A stretch of 64,000 nt of DNA, from positions 2,232,001 to 2,296,000 of the forward strand of contig NZ_JAUSUT010000001.1 in the NCBI RefSeq assembly GCF_030814215.1, given 5' to 3'. The DNA comes from Amycolatopsis thermophila (GTDB lineage: Bacteria > Actinomycetota > Actinomycetes > Mycobacteriales > Pseudonocardiaceae). Below the pieces are notes generated by a model. It was not told the DNA's origin, made no database searches, and saw nothing but the letters and a program-made list of their open reading frames with translations. Position numbers and translations under genes: made by a program. Of this stretch, positions 43,345 through 53,355 are shown piece after piece. Each line of letters begins with the position of its first letter. Position 1 is the first letter of the stretch.

Positions 43345-43749
43345 CTAGGCGCGCTGCACGGCGCAGCCACCGCACGCGCATCCGGAGCACCCGGCAGGCG
43401 CGGCGGGCGCGGGCGGTGGAACGGCCGCGGCGGCCCGGTGGCCGAGCACGCCGCCACCGGCGACCAGCACGAACATCCCGGCGAGCCCGATCACGGTCGC
43501 GGTCAGCACGCCCCCGGTGCCCGGCATGAGCAGTCCCGCGATCCCGGCCACGACGCCGACCCCGCCGGCGACCATCGTGGGCAGTCCGGCGACCCGGTTC
43601 GCGACCCGGAAGGCCTCGTCGGAGCGCAGCGTGGCGACGGTGCGCACCCCGGCGCCGCGGTCGCGCGGCAGCTTCTCCCGCCAGCCGAGCAGGCCACCCC
43701 AGCCGACGACGACACCGAGCACGAGGGGAATCAACGCGACTACCAGCAC
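43345..43749 (-). CDS. Small membrane protein, SdpI-like, with Cys-rich tail
   Basis: 134 residues from GTG 43749; the start is uncertain. Three to four hydrophobic helices are visible (VLVVALIPLVLGVVVGWGGL, LPTMVAGGVGVVAGIAGLLM, TATVIGLAGMFVLVAGGG). LPRDRGAGVRTVATLRSDEA and FRVANRVAG between helices resemble the SdpI family. The tail CSGCACGGC is rich in cysteine and could bind metal. It is convergent with yqgE and divergent from the phytase-like gene. Confidence 0.65.
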   Translation of the reverse strand: MLVVALIPLVLGVVVGWGGLLGWREKLPRDRGAGVRTVATLRSDEAFRVANRVAGLPTMVAGGVGVVAGIAGLLMPGTGGVLTATVIGLAGMFVLVAGGGVLGHRAAAAVPPPAPAAPAGCSGCACGGCAVQRA

Positions 43750-43815
43750 GCTGTCGAGGATAAGCGTGATGTTCGCGCTACCCGCCGGACACCCGGGTGC
43801 GCTGTGCTGCACGCC

Positions 43816-44898
43816 ATGTCCAAGCGACTCCTCATCGGCGCCCTCGCCGGGTGCCTCCTGCTGACCGCCGCCCCCGCCGAGGCGGCCCCCGCCCCGGTCC
43901 GTTTCCTCGGTGAGCAGCTCGTGCCGCACGCGCCCACCTTCGACGGGACGACCGTCGGCGGCCTGTCCGGCGTCGACTACGACCCGCGCACCGGCCAGTA
44001 CGTCTTCATCAGCGACGACCGGTCCGCGCTGCAGCCGGCCCGCTTCTACACGGCGAAGATCCCGGTGGGCACCCGCGGCGTCGGCACGGTGACCTTCACC
44101 GGCACGCACCCGCTCCGGCGCGCCGACGGCACCACCTACCCGGCACAGGGCGTGGACCCGGAGGACATCCGCACCGACCCGTGGACCGGGAACTACCTGT
44201 GGAGCCAGGAAGGCGACCGCACCGCGACGGTGCTCGCCGACCCGTCGATCCAGCTGTCCGAGCGGGACGGCGCGTACGTGCGCGCCCTGCCGATCCCGGA
44301 CAACGAGCGGATGCTGCCGGACTCCGGCCCGCGGCAGAACCTGGTGCTGGAGGGCCTGACCTACGCGGCGGGCGGCACGCTCGTCGTCAGCGCGCTGGAG
44401 GGCCCGCTGCTCCAGGACGGCCCGGTGCCCACGGCCGAGCAGGGCGCCCTGTCGCGGATCACGGTGCAGGCCCGCACCGGGGCGATCCTGGCGCAGTACG
44501 CCTACCCGCAGGAGCCGGTCTTCGCCCCGGGCGCCGGCGGGAGCACCGGCGTCTCCTCGATCCTCGCCGCCGACCCGCTCGACCCGGCGCGTTACCTCGT
44601 GATGGAGCGGTCGTTCGTCCCCGGCGTGGGCAACAAGGTGCGGATCTACGAGATCGACACGCGCGGCGCCACCAACGTCCTGCACACCGGTTCCCTGGTG
44701 GGCGCGAAGGTGCAGCCGGTGCGCAAGAAGCTGCTGCTCGACCTCGCCGACTTCCCGCTGTCCAAGGTCGACAACGTCGAGGGCATGACCTGGGGACCGA
44801 CCCTGCCGGGCGGCGACCGCACCCTCGTGCTGGTCAGCGACGACAACTTCTCGGCGAGCCAGATCACGCAGGTCATCGCATTCGCGGTGCGCCGATAA
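43816..44898 (+). CDS. Secreted esterase-like/phytase-like beta-propeller protein
   Basis: 360 residues with an N-terminal signal peptide ([20 protein letters not shown], cleaved near AEAAPA). The rest matches the 'esterase-like activity of phytase' family ([74 protein letters not shown]). These are propeller proteins, usually secreted, that may hydrolyse phosphate esters. The substrate is unknown. GTG codons 9-12 bases upstream are alternative starts. It lies 31 bases before leuS. Confidence 0.85.
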   Translation: MSKRLLIGALAGCLLLTAAPAEAAPAPVRFLGEQLVPHAPTFDGTTVGGLSGVDYDPRTGQYVFISDDRSALQPARFYTAKIPVGTRGVGTVTFTGTHPLRRADGTTYPAQGVDPEDIRTDPWTGNYLWSQEGDRTATVLADPSIQLSERDGAYVRALPIPDNERMLPDSGPRQNLVLEGLTYAAGGTLVVSALEGPLLQDGPVPTAEQGALSRITVQARTGAILAQYAYPQEPVFAPGAGGSTGVSSILAADPLDPARYLVMERSFVPGVGNKVRIYEIDTRGATNVLHTGSLVGAKVQPVRKKLLLDLADFPLSKVDNVEGMTWGPTLPGGDRTLVLVSDDNFSASQITQVIAFAVRR

Positions 44899-44929
44899 CC
44901 GGGCAGGCCGGGCCGCTTACCATGGTTGG

Positions 44930-47770
44930 GTGAGTGAAGCAATCGAGGAAACGCCCGGCCACCGGTACACCGCCGAGCTGGCCGGTCGGGTCGAGCTGCG
45001 CTGGCAGAACTTCTGGGCCGATCACGGCACCTTCCACGCACCGAACCCGGCCGGTTCGCTCGCCACGGGCGGGAGCGTTCCCTCGGACAAGCTCTTCGTG
45101 CAGGACATGTTCCCCTACCCGTCCGGGGCGGGCCTGCACGTCGGCCACCCGCTGGGCTTCATCGCGACCGACGTCTACGCCCGCTACCACCGGATGATCG
45201 GGCGCAACGTCCTGCACACCATGGGCTTCGACGCGTTCGGCCTGCCCGCCGAGCAGTACGCGGTGCAGACGGGCCAGCACCCGCGCAAGACCACCGAGCA
45301 GAACATGGAGACCTACCTGCGGCAGATCCGCAGGCTGGGTCTGGGTCACGACGAGCGGCGCCGGATCGCGACGATCGATCCGGAGTACTACAAGTGGACC
45401 CAGTGGATCTTCCTGAAGATCTACAACTCCTGGTACGACGAGAAGCAGGGCAAGGCCCGCCCCATCGCCGAGCTGGAGGCCGAGTACGCGGAAGGGCGCC
45501 GCGCTGTGCCCTCTTCGGACGGCCGGGCGTGGCGCGAGCTGACCCGCGCCGAGCAGCTGGCGATCCTGGACGAGCACCGGCTGGCCTACATCTCCGAGGC
45601 GCCGGTCAACTGGTGCCCCGGCCTGGGCACCGTGCTGTCCAACGAGGAGGTCACGCCGGACGGCCGCAGCGAGCGCGGCAACTTCCCCGTGTTCCGCCGC
45701 AACCTGCGCCAGTGGATGATGCGCATCACCGCCTACGCCGACCGCCTGGTCGACGACCTGGACCGGCTGGAGTGGCCGGAGAAGGTCAAGTCGATGCAGC
45801 GCAACTGGATCGGCCGGTCGCACGGTGCGCGCGTCGCCTTCGCCGCCGGCGAGCACAAGATCGAGGTCTTCACGACGCGTCCGGACACCCTGTTCGGCGC
45901 CACCTACGTGGTGCTGGCGCCCGAGCACCCGCTGGTCGACGAGCTGGCGGCCGCGCAGTGGCCGTCCGATGTGGACGAGCGCTGGACGGGCGGTGCCGCC
46001 ACCCCGGCCGAGGCGATCGCCGCCTACCGCCGCGCCGCCTCCCGGAAGTCCGAACTGGACCGCCAGGAGAGCAAGGACAAGACCGGCGTGTTCGTCGGCA
46101 CGTACGCGGTGAACCCGGTCAACGGCAAGGAGATCCCGGTCTTCGTCGCCGACTACGTGCTGATGGGCTACGGCACCGGTGCGATCATGGCGGTGCCTGG
46201 CCAGGACCAGCGCGACTGGGACTTCGCGGAGAAGTTCGGCCTGGAGATCATCCGCACGGTGCAGCCCACCGAGGGCTTCGACGGCAAGGCGTTCACCGGT
46301 GACGGCGTGGCGATCAACAGTGGCTTCCTGGACGGGCTGAACGTCGACGACGCCAAGAAGACGATCATCGAGTGGCTGGAGGAGAACGGCCACGGCACCG
46401 GCACCGTGCAGTACAAGCTGCGCGACTGGCTGTTCTCGCGCCAACGGTACTGGGGCGAGCCGTTCCCCATCGTCTACGACGAGGACGGCCAGGCGCACGC
46501 GATCCCGGAGAGCATGCTGCCGGTCGAGCTGCCCGAGGTGGACGACTACTCGCCGCGCACCTTCGACCCGGAGGACGCCGACACCGAGCCGTCGCCGCCG
46601 CTGTCCCGCGCGAGCGACTGGGTCGAGGTGACGCTGGACCTGGGCGACGGCCCGAAGACCTACCGCCGTGACACCAACACGATGCCCAACTGGGCCGGTT
46701 CGTGCTGGTACCAGCTGCGGTACATCGACCCGGACAACGCCGAGCGGTTCGTCGACGCGGGCAACGAGCAGTACTGGATGGGCCCGCGCCCGGCCGACCA
46801 CGGCGTGAACGACCCGGGCGGCGTGGACCTGTACGTCGGCGGTGTCGAGCACGCGGTGCTGCACCTGCTGTACTCGCGGTTCTGGCAGAAGGTGCTGTTC
46901 GACCTCGGGTACGTCAGCGCCGAGGAGCCGTACCGCCGCCTGTTCAACCAGGGGTACATCCAGGCCTACGCCTACACCGACGAGCGCGGCTTCTACGTCC
47001 CGGCCGAGGAGGTCGAGGAGAAGGACGGCAAGTTCTTCCACCAGGGCAAGGAAGTCAAGCAAGAGTACGGGAAGATGGGCAAGAGCCTGAAGAACGTGGT
47101 CACGCCCGACCAGATGGCGGCGGACTACGGGGCCGACACCTTCCGGTTCTACGAGATGTCGATGGGCCCGCTGGCCGACTCCCGCCCGTGGGCGACCAAG
47201 GACGTCGTCGGCGCCCACCGGTTCCTGCAGCGCGTGTGGCGCCTGGTGGTGTCCGAACAGACCGGTGAGCTGCGGGTGTCCACGGCGGAGCCGACGGATG
47301 ACGACCGCCGGATGCTGCACCGGACCATCGCGGGCGTCCGCGACGACTACTCGGGCCTGCGGTTCAACACGGCCGGCGCGAAGCTGATCGAGTACAACAA
47401 CCACCTCACCAAGGTCTACGGCGCGGCCGAGTCGACGCCGCGCGAGCTGGTCGAGCCGCTGGTGCTGATGCTGGCGCCGCTGTGCCCGCACATCGCCGAG
47501 GAGTTGTGGCACCGGCTGGGCCACGAGGACTCGCTGGCGCACGGCCCGTTCCCGCTGGCGGACGAGAAGTTCCTGGTCGAGGACACGGTGGAGTACCCGA
47601 TCCAGGTCAACGGCAAGGTCCGCGCGCGCATCCAGGTCCCGGCCGACGCGGCGAAGGACGCCGTGGAGGCCGCGGCCCTGGCCGACGAGAAGATCGCGGC
47701 GCTGCTGAACGGCGGCACGCCGCGCAAGGTCATCGTGGTGCCCGGGCGCCTGGTGAACGTCGTCCTCTAG
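44930..47770 (+). CDS. leuS: Leucyl-tRNA synthetase
   Basis: This enzyme charges tRNA-Leu. It has 946 residues. The HIGH-type motif is [20 protein letters not shown], and the tRNA contact region [15 protein letters not shown] follows. The CP1 editing domain (about 230-430) has [20 protein letters not shown] and the Asp of [20 protein letters not shown]. The KMSKS loop reads [14 protein letters not shown], the usual form in actinobacterial LeuRS. The C-terminal anticodon and tail domains are complete. GTG start at 44930. Confidence 0.97.
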   Translation: MSEAIEETPGHRYTAELAGRVELRWQNFWADHGTFHAPNPAGSLATGGSVPSDKLFVQDMFPYPSGAGLHVGHPLGFIATDVYARYHRMIGRNVLHTMGFDAFGLPAEQYAVQTGQHPRKTTEQNMETYLRQIRRLGLGHDERRRIATIDPEYYKWTQWIFLKIYNSWYDEKQGKARPIAELEAEYAEGRRAVPSSDGRAWRELTRAEQLAILDEHRLAYISEAPVNWCPGLGTVLSNEEVTPDGRSERGNFPVFRRNLRQWMMRITAYADRLVDDLDRLEWPEKVKSMQRNWIGRSHGARVAFAAGEHKIEVFTTRPDTLFGATYVVLAPEHPLVDELAAAQWPSDVDERWTGGAATPAEAIAAYRRAASRKSELDRQESKDKTGVFVGTYAVNPVNGKEIPVFVADYVLMGYGTGAIMAVPGQDQRDWDFAEKFGLEIIRTVQPTEGFDGKAFTGDGVAINSGFLDGLNVDDAKKTIIEWLEENGHGTGTVQYKLRDWLFSRQRYWGEPFPIVYDEDGQAHAIPESMLPVELPEVDDYSPRTFDPEDADTEPSPPLSRASDWVEVTLDLGDGPKTYRRDTNTMPNWAGSCWYQLRYIDPDNAERFVDAGNEQYWMGPRPADHGVNDPGGVDLYVGGVEHAVLHLLYSRFWQKVLFDLGYVSAEEPYRRLFNQGYIQAYAYTDERGFYVPAEEVEEKDGKFFHQGKEVKQEYGKMGKSLKNVVTPDQMAADYGADTFRFYEMSMGPLADSRPWATKDVVGAHRFLQRVWRLVVSEQTGELRVSTAEPTDDDRRMLHRTIAGVRDDYSGLRFNTAGAKLIEYNNHLTKVYGAAESTPRELVEPLVLMLAPLCPHIAEELWHRLGHEDSLAHGPFPLADEKFLVEDTVEYPIQVNGKVRARIQVPADAAKDAVEAAALADEKIAALLNGGTPRKVIVVPGRLVNVVL

Positions 47771-47802
47771 CCGGGCATCGGCGGGCACCCGGTCAGGTAC
47801 CG

Positions 47803-48546
47803 CTAGGCCGTGTCGAGGCCGATCTCCCTCGCGAGATCGGCCAGGAGGGCGTCGAACACGGCGTCCGGCTTGGACATCGGGATCGGGTAGTTGCCGAACA
47901 CCTCGAGCGTCACGTGACCGTAGAGGCGCGCCCAGAACTGGATCATCACGTAGGTCGTGCCCAGGTCGAGCTTCTCCGGCGGGAAGTCGACACCGGACTC
48001 GCCGAGCACGGCCAGCAGGTCGTCCTTGAAGGCGGTGAGGTCGTCGTGCAGCTCGGTGGGCACGGCCTCCGCGGGCGGGATTTCGAGCTGGAAGTTGGCC
48101 AGCAGGTGCCCGGCCGCGGTGAGGAAGATCCGCCCGAACGGCTCGTTCGCCCGGTTCAGGGTGGCCACGCTCCCCGCGGCCGACCCGACCTCGCCGGTGG
48201 GTGAGGCGAACACGAGCGTGAACTCCTTGGTGTGGGTCAGCGCCCAGCGCCGGAACCCCCGGCAGATCGCGAACAGCTGGACCGCGCCGTCGTCGGGCAG
48301 CCCGGACAGTTCCTCGGCGAGTTCGGCGGCCAGATCGGCGACGACGTCGAGGCGGAGGTGCTCGACGAGGTCGTCGCGTGAGCCGTAGTACCGGTAGAGC
48401 GCGGGTGCGGTGATGCCGAGTTCCCGGGCGATGGCCCGCAGCGTCACGGCTTCCGGTCCGCGCTCGACGAGGAGCTTGCGCGCGGTCCGGCGGATGTCCT
48501 GGTCGGTCGCCGCGCGCTCGCGACCCCGTCGGGTCGGCTTGTCCAT
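47803..48546 (-). CDS. TetR family transcriptional regulator
   Basis: 247 residues. The N-terminal helix-turn-helix shows TLRAIARELGITAPALYRYY followed by GSRDDLVEHL. The C-terminal ligand domain resembles the WHG/TetR_C_13 type (FAICRGFRRWALTHTKEFTL). The gene is divergent from ptsI across a 371-base region that holds a 12-base-pair inverted repeat 53 bases upstream, a candidate operator. Targets and ligand are unknown. Confidence 0.9.
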   Translation of the reverse strand: MDKPTRRGRERAATDQDIRRTARKLLVERGPEAVTLRAIARELGITAPALYRYYGSRDDLVEHLRLDVVADLAAELAEELSGLPDDGAVQLFAICRGFRRWALTHTKEFTLVFASPTGEVGSAAGSVATLNRANEPFGRIFLTAAGHLLANFQLEIPPAEAVPTELHDDLTAFKDDLLAVLGESGVDFPPEKLDLGTTYVMIQFWARLYGHVTLEVFGNYPIPMSKPDAVFDALLADLAREIGLDTA

Positions 48547-48598
48547 CCCGGCATTCTAGAAGGTCAGTGCCGCAATCCGGGTGGAATCGGGCGCCGCC

Positions 48599-48634
48599 GG
48601 TACCGATCGCTCGGGGGGCTACGCGATCGGTACC
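48599..48634. promoter_or_regulatory. 12-base-pair inverted repeat upstream of the tetR gene
   Basis: GGTACCGATCGC (48599-48610) and GCGATCGGTACC (48623-48634) are exact inverses with a 12-base spacer. It lies in the gene-free 48547-48917 region between tetR and ptsI. A TetR operator or a transcription terminator are both possible; the absence of a T tract favours the operator. Confidence 0.55.
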
Positions 48635-48905
48635 AGCGACCCGATGCCCGGCGTTCCGGTGGCGCAACCGGTGCCGGACGCCAAGTGAGAGCCCGCGCAA
48701 CCCCTCGCGGGACGCCCCGATCTCGCAATTACCCCAATCGGGTGACGTCGCGGACGCTCATCCTAGTGTCGCATCATTCGCCCCAGAAGTTACAAGATTC
48801 TTCACGTTTGCATAGCCCGCGTCTGCGGGTTGCCTTCCGCCGTGCGGGACCTGGAGGCTTGGTCGTGCGTGCGGCACGCGCGTGACGAGGTGCATTGAGG
48901 AAGGT

Positions 48906-48919
48906 ATGGTCTAGACCAT
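48906..48919. promoter_or_regulatory. DasR-type operator (dre) overlapping the ptsI start
   Basis: The perfect palindrome ATGGTCTAGACCAT contains the TGGTCTAGACCA core of the GntR/DasR-responsive element known in Streptomyces for N-acetylglucosamine and PTS genes. It covers the first two bases of the ptsI ATG. A bound repressor would block both transcription and translation start. Confidence 0.75.
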
Positions 48920-50549
48920 GTCGGAAACCAGGCTGTCCGGGGTGCCGGTGAGCCCGGGTCGCGCGAGCGGCCCGGTCGTCGCCGTGGCCGAACCCGCCGC
49001 CGCTCCCGCGAGCACTCCCGCGCCGACCGATCCGCCGGCGGAGGCCGCGCGGATCGCACCCGCCGCCCAGGCGGTCGTCGAGCGCCTGGAAGCGCTTGCC
49101 GGGGGCGCGACCGGCGACGCCGCGACGATCCTGCAGACGACGGCCGCGATGGCCGGCGATCCCGCGCTGATCAGCGAGGCGGAACGGTTGGTGACGGCCG
49201 AGGGAAAGCCCGCGCCGCGCGCCGTGTACGAGGCGGCGAACGGGTTTGCGAAAGCGCTTGCAGCGGCGGGCGGCTACATGGCCGAGCGGGTCCGCGACAT
49301 CGAGGACATCCGCGACCGCGTCATCGCCGAACTGCAGGGCGTGGCGCCGCCCGGCGTGCCGGACCTGAGCGGGCCGAGCGTGCTCGTCGCGCGGGACCTG
49401 GCTCCGGCCGACACGGCCGGCCTCGACCCGGAGCAGGTGCTCGCGCTCGTGACCGAGGAGGGCGGGCCGACCAGCCACACGGCGATCCTGGCGCGGTCAC
49501 TGGGGATCCCCGCGGTGGTGGCGGTGCGCGGGGTCCTGGCGCTGAACGCGCGGGCGTTGCTCGTGGACGGCGACACCGGCACCGTGGAGGTCGTCGACGC
49601 CGGCGCCCCGGTCGTCGCCGCCGTGCGCGAGGGCGCGGCGGAGTGGAACGGGGTCGGCGCCACGGCCGATGACCACCGCGTGAAGGTACTGGGCAACGTC
49701 GGTTCGCCATCGGACGCGAAGGCCGCGGCCGAGGCGGGGGCCGAGGGGGTGGGCCTGTTCCGCACCGAGTTTTCCTACCTGGACGCGCCGTCCGAGCCGT
49801 CGGTCGGTGAGCAGCGGGCGGCGTACACGGCGGTGCTGGAGCCGTTCGCGGGCAAGCCGGTGATCGTGCGGACGCTCGACGCGGGCGCGGACAAGCCGCT
49901 GGTGTTCCTGTCCCCCCAGGCGGAACCGAACCCGGCGCTCGGCGTGCGGGGCCTGCGCGTCGCCGTCGACCGGCCGGACGTGCTGGAGCGCCAGCTGGAG
50001 GCGATCGCGGGTGCAGCGGAGGACTCCGGCGCGGAGGTGTCCGTGATGGCGCCGATGGTCGCCACCGCGGAGGAAGCGGCGTGGTTCGCGGAGCGCGTCC
50101 GGGCGGCGGGGATCGCACGCGCCGGGGTGATGATCGAGATCCCGGCGGCCGCGCTGGCGGCCGAGGAGATCCTGGCCGCGGTGGACTTCGTGTCGCTGGG
50201 CACGAACGACCTGGCGCAGTACACGTTCGCGGCGGACCGGCAGCTGGGCGCCGTGGCGAGCCTGAACGACCCGTGGCAGCCCGCGCTGCTGCGGCTGATC
50301 GCGCTGGTCGGCTCGGCGGCGGCGAAGACCGGGAAACCGGCCGGCGTCTGCGGCGAGGCGGCGGGCGACCCGCTGCTGGCGCGCGTGCTCACGGGTCTCG
50401 GTATGACGAGCCTGTCGATGAACGCGGCCGCGGTCCGCGCCGTCGGGGCGAGCCTGGCCACGGTGACGCTGGCGGAGTGCGAGGCGGTGGCGCAAGCCGC
50501 ACTCGCCGCGCCGGACCCCACGGCGGCTCGCGCTGCCGCACGGGGGTAA
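48918..50549 (+). CDS. ptsI: Phosphoenolpyruvate-protein phosphotransferase (PTS enzyme I)
   Basis: This is the first enzyme of the sugar phosphotransferase system, passing phosphate from PEP to HPr. It has 543 residues, slightly short compared with about 575 in E. coli. The phospho-His is H187 in EGGPTSHTAILARSLGIPAV. The PEP-binding domain has GLFRTEFSYLDA, IVRTLDAGADKPL, SLGTNDLAQYTFAADR and the catalytic Cys in AGVCGEAAGDPLLARVL. ATG at 48918, with GAGGAAGG 13 bases upstream; a DasR-type palindrome covers the start. No HPr gene is adjacent. Confidence 0.95.
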   Translation: MSETRLSGVPVSPGRASGPVVAVAEPAAAPASTPAPTDPPAEAARIAPAAQAVVERLEALAGGATGDAATILQTTAAMAGDPALISEAERLVTAEGKPAPRAVYEAANGFAKALAAAGGYMAERVRDIEDIRDRVIAELQGVAPPGVPDLSGPSVLVARDLAPADTAGLDPEQVLALVTEEGGPTSHTAILARSLGIPAVVAVRGVLALNARALLVDGDTGTVEVVDAGAPVVAAVREGAAEWNGVGATADDHRVKVLGNVGSPSDAKAAAEAGAEGVGLFRTEFSYLDAPSEPSVGEQRAAYTAVLEPFAGKPVIVRTLDAGADKPLVFLSPQAEPNPALGVRGLRVAVDRPDVLERQLEAIAGAAEDSGAEVSVMAPMVATAEEAAWFAERVRAAGIARAGVMIEIPAAALAAEEILAAVDFVSLGTNDLAQYTFAADRQLGAVASLNDPWQPALLRLIALVGSAAAKTGKPAGVCGEAAGDPLLARVLTGLGMTSLSMNAAAVRAVGASLATVTLAECEAVAQAALAAPDPTAARAAARG

Positions 50550-50655
50550 CGCCGGCCGCACCGGTTCGGTGGCCCGCGGCCGCCTCGGCGGCCCCGGGCT
50601 CCGGGGGAGCGCGCCCGCCGTCGTGGTCGCCACCGGCCCGCGGCGCGCTCGCAGG

Positions 50656-51834
50656 TCACCGGAGCACCTCGGTGCTCCGGCCGGCCGTGAGAGCGGTGCG
50701 GAGCGGTAACGCGATGAGCAGTGCGACCGCGACAAGGAGACCACTCGCCCAGAGCGGCCCCAGGTCCCCGGCTTCGGTGCCGAGGGTGGCCGCCGCGATG
50801 ACAGGGCCCGCGGCGGCGCCCACGTTGAGCGCCGCGGTCGCGTACGAGCCCGCCAGGGTGGGAGCTCCCGCGGCCTCGTAGAGGACCCGCGTGATCAGCG
50901 TGCTGCCCAGCGCGAACGACAGGGCGCCCTGCACGAACACGAGGATGAACAGGGCGACCGGCTCGGTGGCCAGCATCGCCAGGGCCGGCCAGCCGATGAG
51001 CAACAACGGACCGCCGACCGCGATGACCGGACCCGGGCGCCGGTCGGACAGTCGGCCGGCGACGTTGACGCCCACGAAGGAACCGGCACCGAAGAGCACC
51101 AGAGCGACAGAGATCCACAACTCGCCCAGCCCGGCGCTGCCGGTCACCACGGGAGCCAGGAAGGTGAGGCTTCCGAACGTCGCGGCGTTCACCAGCGCGC
51201 CGAGCAGCATCACCAGCACCAACCGCGGCCTGGTGAGCTGGGTGAGCTCCGCTCGCAACGCCGGCCTGCCGATCGCCTCATCCTCATCACCCCCTGCTGG
51301 GATTCCCTTGAGGATGCCGAGAGTTGCAGGTAGGCAGAGAGCGGCGACCGCCCAGAACGTGGCCCGCCAGCCGACCAACGTGCCGAGCACCGAACCACCA
51401 GGGACACCGGCGATCGTGGCCGCCGTCGTGCCGGACAGCAGCACGGCCAGCGCACGTCCCTTCCGGCCGGACGGGACCAGCGTGGCGGCAGCCGTCAGAG
51501 CGACGGCGAGGAACCCTGCGTTCGCGAGCGCGGCGACGACCCGGGTGGCGAACAGGACCGGGAAGCTGGTGGTGGTGGCGCCCAAGGCATGAGCTGCCGC
51601 GAAAGCGAGGATGAACCCGAGCAGGCTGGAGCGTCTGGACCAGTTGCGGGCAAGCGCGGCCACGACAGGCGCACCGACGATCATGCCGACCGCGAAGGCC
51701 GACGTGAGCGTGCCGGCTGTCCCGACCGTGACATCGAGGTCTGAGGCGATGTCCGGCAGGAGGCCGGCGAGCATGAATTCCGAGGTGCCCATGGCGAAGA
51801 CCGCCACGGCGAGCAGGTACAGCGGGAGAGGCAT
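50656..51834 (-). CDS. Cmx/CmlR-like MFS drug exporter (chloramphenicol type)
   Basis: A 12-helix DHA1-type exporter of 392 residues. The N-terminus MPLPLYLLAVAVFAMGTSEF and FMLAGLLPDIASDLDVTVG, and later VLLSGTTAATIAGVPGGSVL and GTLVGWRATFWAVAALC, closely resemble Cmx/Cml chloramphenicol exporters of Corynebacterium and Streptomyces. Resistance cannot be concluded from sequence alone. The ATG at 51834 has GGAG about 8 bases upstream. A longer frame starts at 51873. The ribosome-binding region may be hidden by pairing with 51897-51907, and a 21-codon leader lies upstream. Confidence 0.85.
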   Translation of the reverse strand: MPLPLYLLAVAVFAMGTSEFMLAGLLPDIASDLDVTVGTAGTLTSAFAVGMIVGAPVVAALARNWSRRSSLLGFILAFAAAHALGATTTSFPVLFATRVVAALANAGFLAVALTAAATLVPSGRKGRALAVLLSGTTAATIAGVPGGSVLGTLVGWRATFWAVAALCLPATLGILKGIPAGGDEDEAIGRPALRAELTQLTRPRLVLVMLLGALVNAATFGSLTFLAPVVTGSAGLGELWISVALVLFGAGSFVGVNVAGRLSDRRPGPVIAVGGPLLLIGWPALAMLATEPVALFILVFVQGALSFALGSTLITRVLYEAAGAPTLAGSYATAALNVGAAAGPVIAAATLGTEAGDLGPLWASGLLVAVALLIALPLRTALTAGRSTEVLR

Positions 51835-51946
51835 CGAGTGGCTCCGAGGTGAGGAGAAGCACGAGGAGGTCATCTCGTCACCGCGGCCGGCCCCGAGAGC
51901 ACACTCGCCAGACCGCTGGACGCGGCGCGACGACGGGGCTACGAGC

Positions 51947-52012
51947 TCAGTGGTTCAGGGGGCTGACGGCGTGACCGAAAGCCCCCACCGTGTCCGCCTC
52001 AGGACTCGACAT
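51947..52012 (-). CDS. Possible leader peptide upstream of the cmx-like gene
   Basis: A 21-codon frame (MSSPEADTVGAFGHAVSPLN and one more residue) starts with ATG at 52012. A TAGCGT hexamer 7 bases before it could be a -10 box of a leaderless transcript. Its second half contains a hairpin (GGGGGCT with AGCCCCC). It resembles the layout of translational attenuators upstream of actinobacterial chloramphenicol exporters, but no conserved leader sequence is recognised. Confidence 0.35.
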   Translation of the reverse strand: MSSPEADTVGAFGHAVSPLNH

Positions 52013-52047
52013 GGCCCGCACGCTACCGGACCGTGCGCATTACTCGT

Positions 52048-52662
52048 CTAGTGGCCGAAGAAGCCGCGCCGCGGGTACCGGATCACCAGCGACCCGCCGT
52101 GCAGGCGGCCCGCGAACACCAGCCGCGGGTTGCCCGGCTTGCCGTCGGAGGCGGTCTTGTCCTGCAGCGAGCCGTACTTGATCTCGGTGATCGCGTTGAG
52201 GTCGACCGACCCGTGCTCGGGGATGGTCACCTCGACCGATCCCCACTTGCAGTCCAGCTCGACCCGGACCACCGGGGTCGAGATCTGCGCCTCGCTGAAG
52301 TCCAGCTTCGTGGCGCCGTACCGGTTGCGCACCACCACCTCGGGCGGCACCAGCCAGTGTCCGTTGCGCACCAGCGACGAGTACTTCGCGTTCAGCTCGA
52401 GCCGCTGGTCCGGCGAGTACACCGGCGGGGCGGACGAGTGGACGTCCGGATGCGTGAGACCGGGCAGGTCCGCGAGCACCTGGTTCAGCTCACCGCGGGT
52501 GCGGGCGGCCAGCGCGGTGTCCGTCCGCTCGGTGAACTCGTCGAGGTCGATCATGCCGCGGCCGATCGCCTTCTGCAGCACCTCGACGACGTGCTCGCGC
52601 TCCGCGTCCGACACCCGCAGGTCGCGCGGGGACAGCGCCCTGGTCTCGGTCTCCTCGCCCAT
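52048..52662 (-). CDS. DUF1707 SHOCT-like protein with LiaF-type C-terminus
   Basis: 204 residues, no membrane segment. The N-terminal DUF1707 domain is seen in LRVSDAEREHVVEVLQKAIG and IDLDEFTERTDTALAARTRG. The C-terminal half (VRNRYGATKLDFSEAQIST, WGSVEVTIPEHGSVDLNA) has the beta-rich pattern of cell-wall-active antibiotic response proteins (DUF2154/LiaF-like). The neighbouring two-component genes fit an envelope-stress theme, but its function is unknown. Confidence 0.8.
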   Translation of the reverse strand: MGEETETRALSPRDLRVSDAEREHVVEVLQKAIGRGMIDLDEFTERTDTALAARTRGELNQVLADLPGLTHPDVHSSAPPVYSPDQRLELNAKYSSLVRNGHWLVPPEVVVRNRYGATKLDFSEAQISTPVVRVELDCKWGSVEVTIPEHGSVDLNAITEIKYGSLQDKTASDGKPGNPRLVFAGRLHGGSLVIRYPRRGFFGH

Positions 52663-52710
52663 GCCACCCAGGCTAGGTCCGGGACCCCGGGTCAGGATCC
52701 GGGAAAACCC

Positions 52711-53355
52711 CTAATCTTTGTCGAGCCCGTGCTCGATCGCGTACCGCGCCAGCTCCACGCGGTTGTGCAGCTGCAGCTTCCGCAACGTCGACTGGACGTG
52801 GTTCTCCACCGTCCGGTGCGACAGCACGAGCCGCTCGGCGATCTGCCGCGCGGTCAGGCCCTTCGCCACCAGACGCAGCACGTCGGTCTCCCGCTCGGTC
52901 AGCCGCGGCGGCGTCACCCCGCCGGCCGGTGCGTCGGCCATCCGCCGGTACTCGCCGAGCACCAGCCCGGCCAGCCCGGGCGTGAACACCGGGTCGCCCT
53001 CCGCGGTGCGGCGCACCGCCTCGACCAGCTCCTGCACCGACGCCGACTTCACCAGGTACCCCGATGCCCCCGCTTTCACCGCCTCCAGCACGTCGCTGTG
53101 CTCGCCGCTGGCCGACAGCACCAGCACGCGGGTGTCGGGCAGCGACGTGGTGATCGCGCGGGTGGCGTCCACACCGGAGGTGCCGCCCAGGTTCATGTCC
53201 ATCAGCACGACGTCCGGCCGCACCGCGGTGGCGATGCGCACCGCCGCGGCCGCGTCCGGCGCGGTGGCCCGGACGTCGAACCCGTTCTCGCTCAGGTCCC
53301 GCGCCACGCCGTCGCGCCAGATGGGGTGGTCGTCGACGACCATCACGCTGATCAT
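52711..53355 (-). CDS. Two-component response regulator, NarL/LuxR type
   Basis: 214 residues. The receiver domain has VMVVDDHPIWRDGV, the phospho-acceptor D53 in VVLMDMNLGGTSGV, and K103 in ASGYLVKSAS. The LuxR-type helix-turn-helix is LTERETDVLRLVAKGLTARQ followed by IAERLVLSHRTVENHVQST. ATG at 53355 overlaps the histidine kinase stop as ATGA, so the two are coupled and form a pair. Target genes are unknown. Confidence 0.93.
   Translation of the reverse strand: MISVMVVDDHPIWRDGVARDLSENGFDVRATAPDAAAAVRIATAVRPDVVLMDMNLGGTSGVDATRAITTSLPDTRVLVLSASGEHSDVLEAVKAGASGYLVKSASVQELVEAVRRTAEGDPVFTPGLAGLVLGEYRRMADAPAGGVTPPRLTERETDVLRLVAKGLTARQIAERLVLSHRTVENHVQSTLRKLQLHNRVELARYAIEHGLDKD

Noticed and set aside
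44930..47770. Mutated KMSKS loop in leucyl-tRNA synthetase (KMGKS)
   Set aside because: This form is normal for actinobacterial LeuRS, not a defect.
50659..50680. Hairpin CCGGAGCAC/GTGCTCCGG as terminator
   Set aside because: It lies inside the last codons of the exporter gene and has no T tract; it may be chance in GC-rich code.
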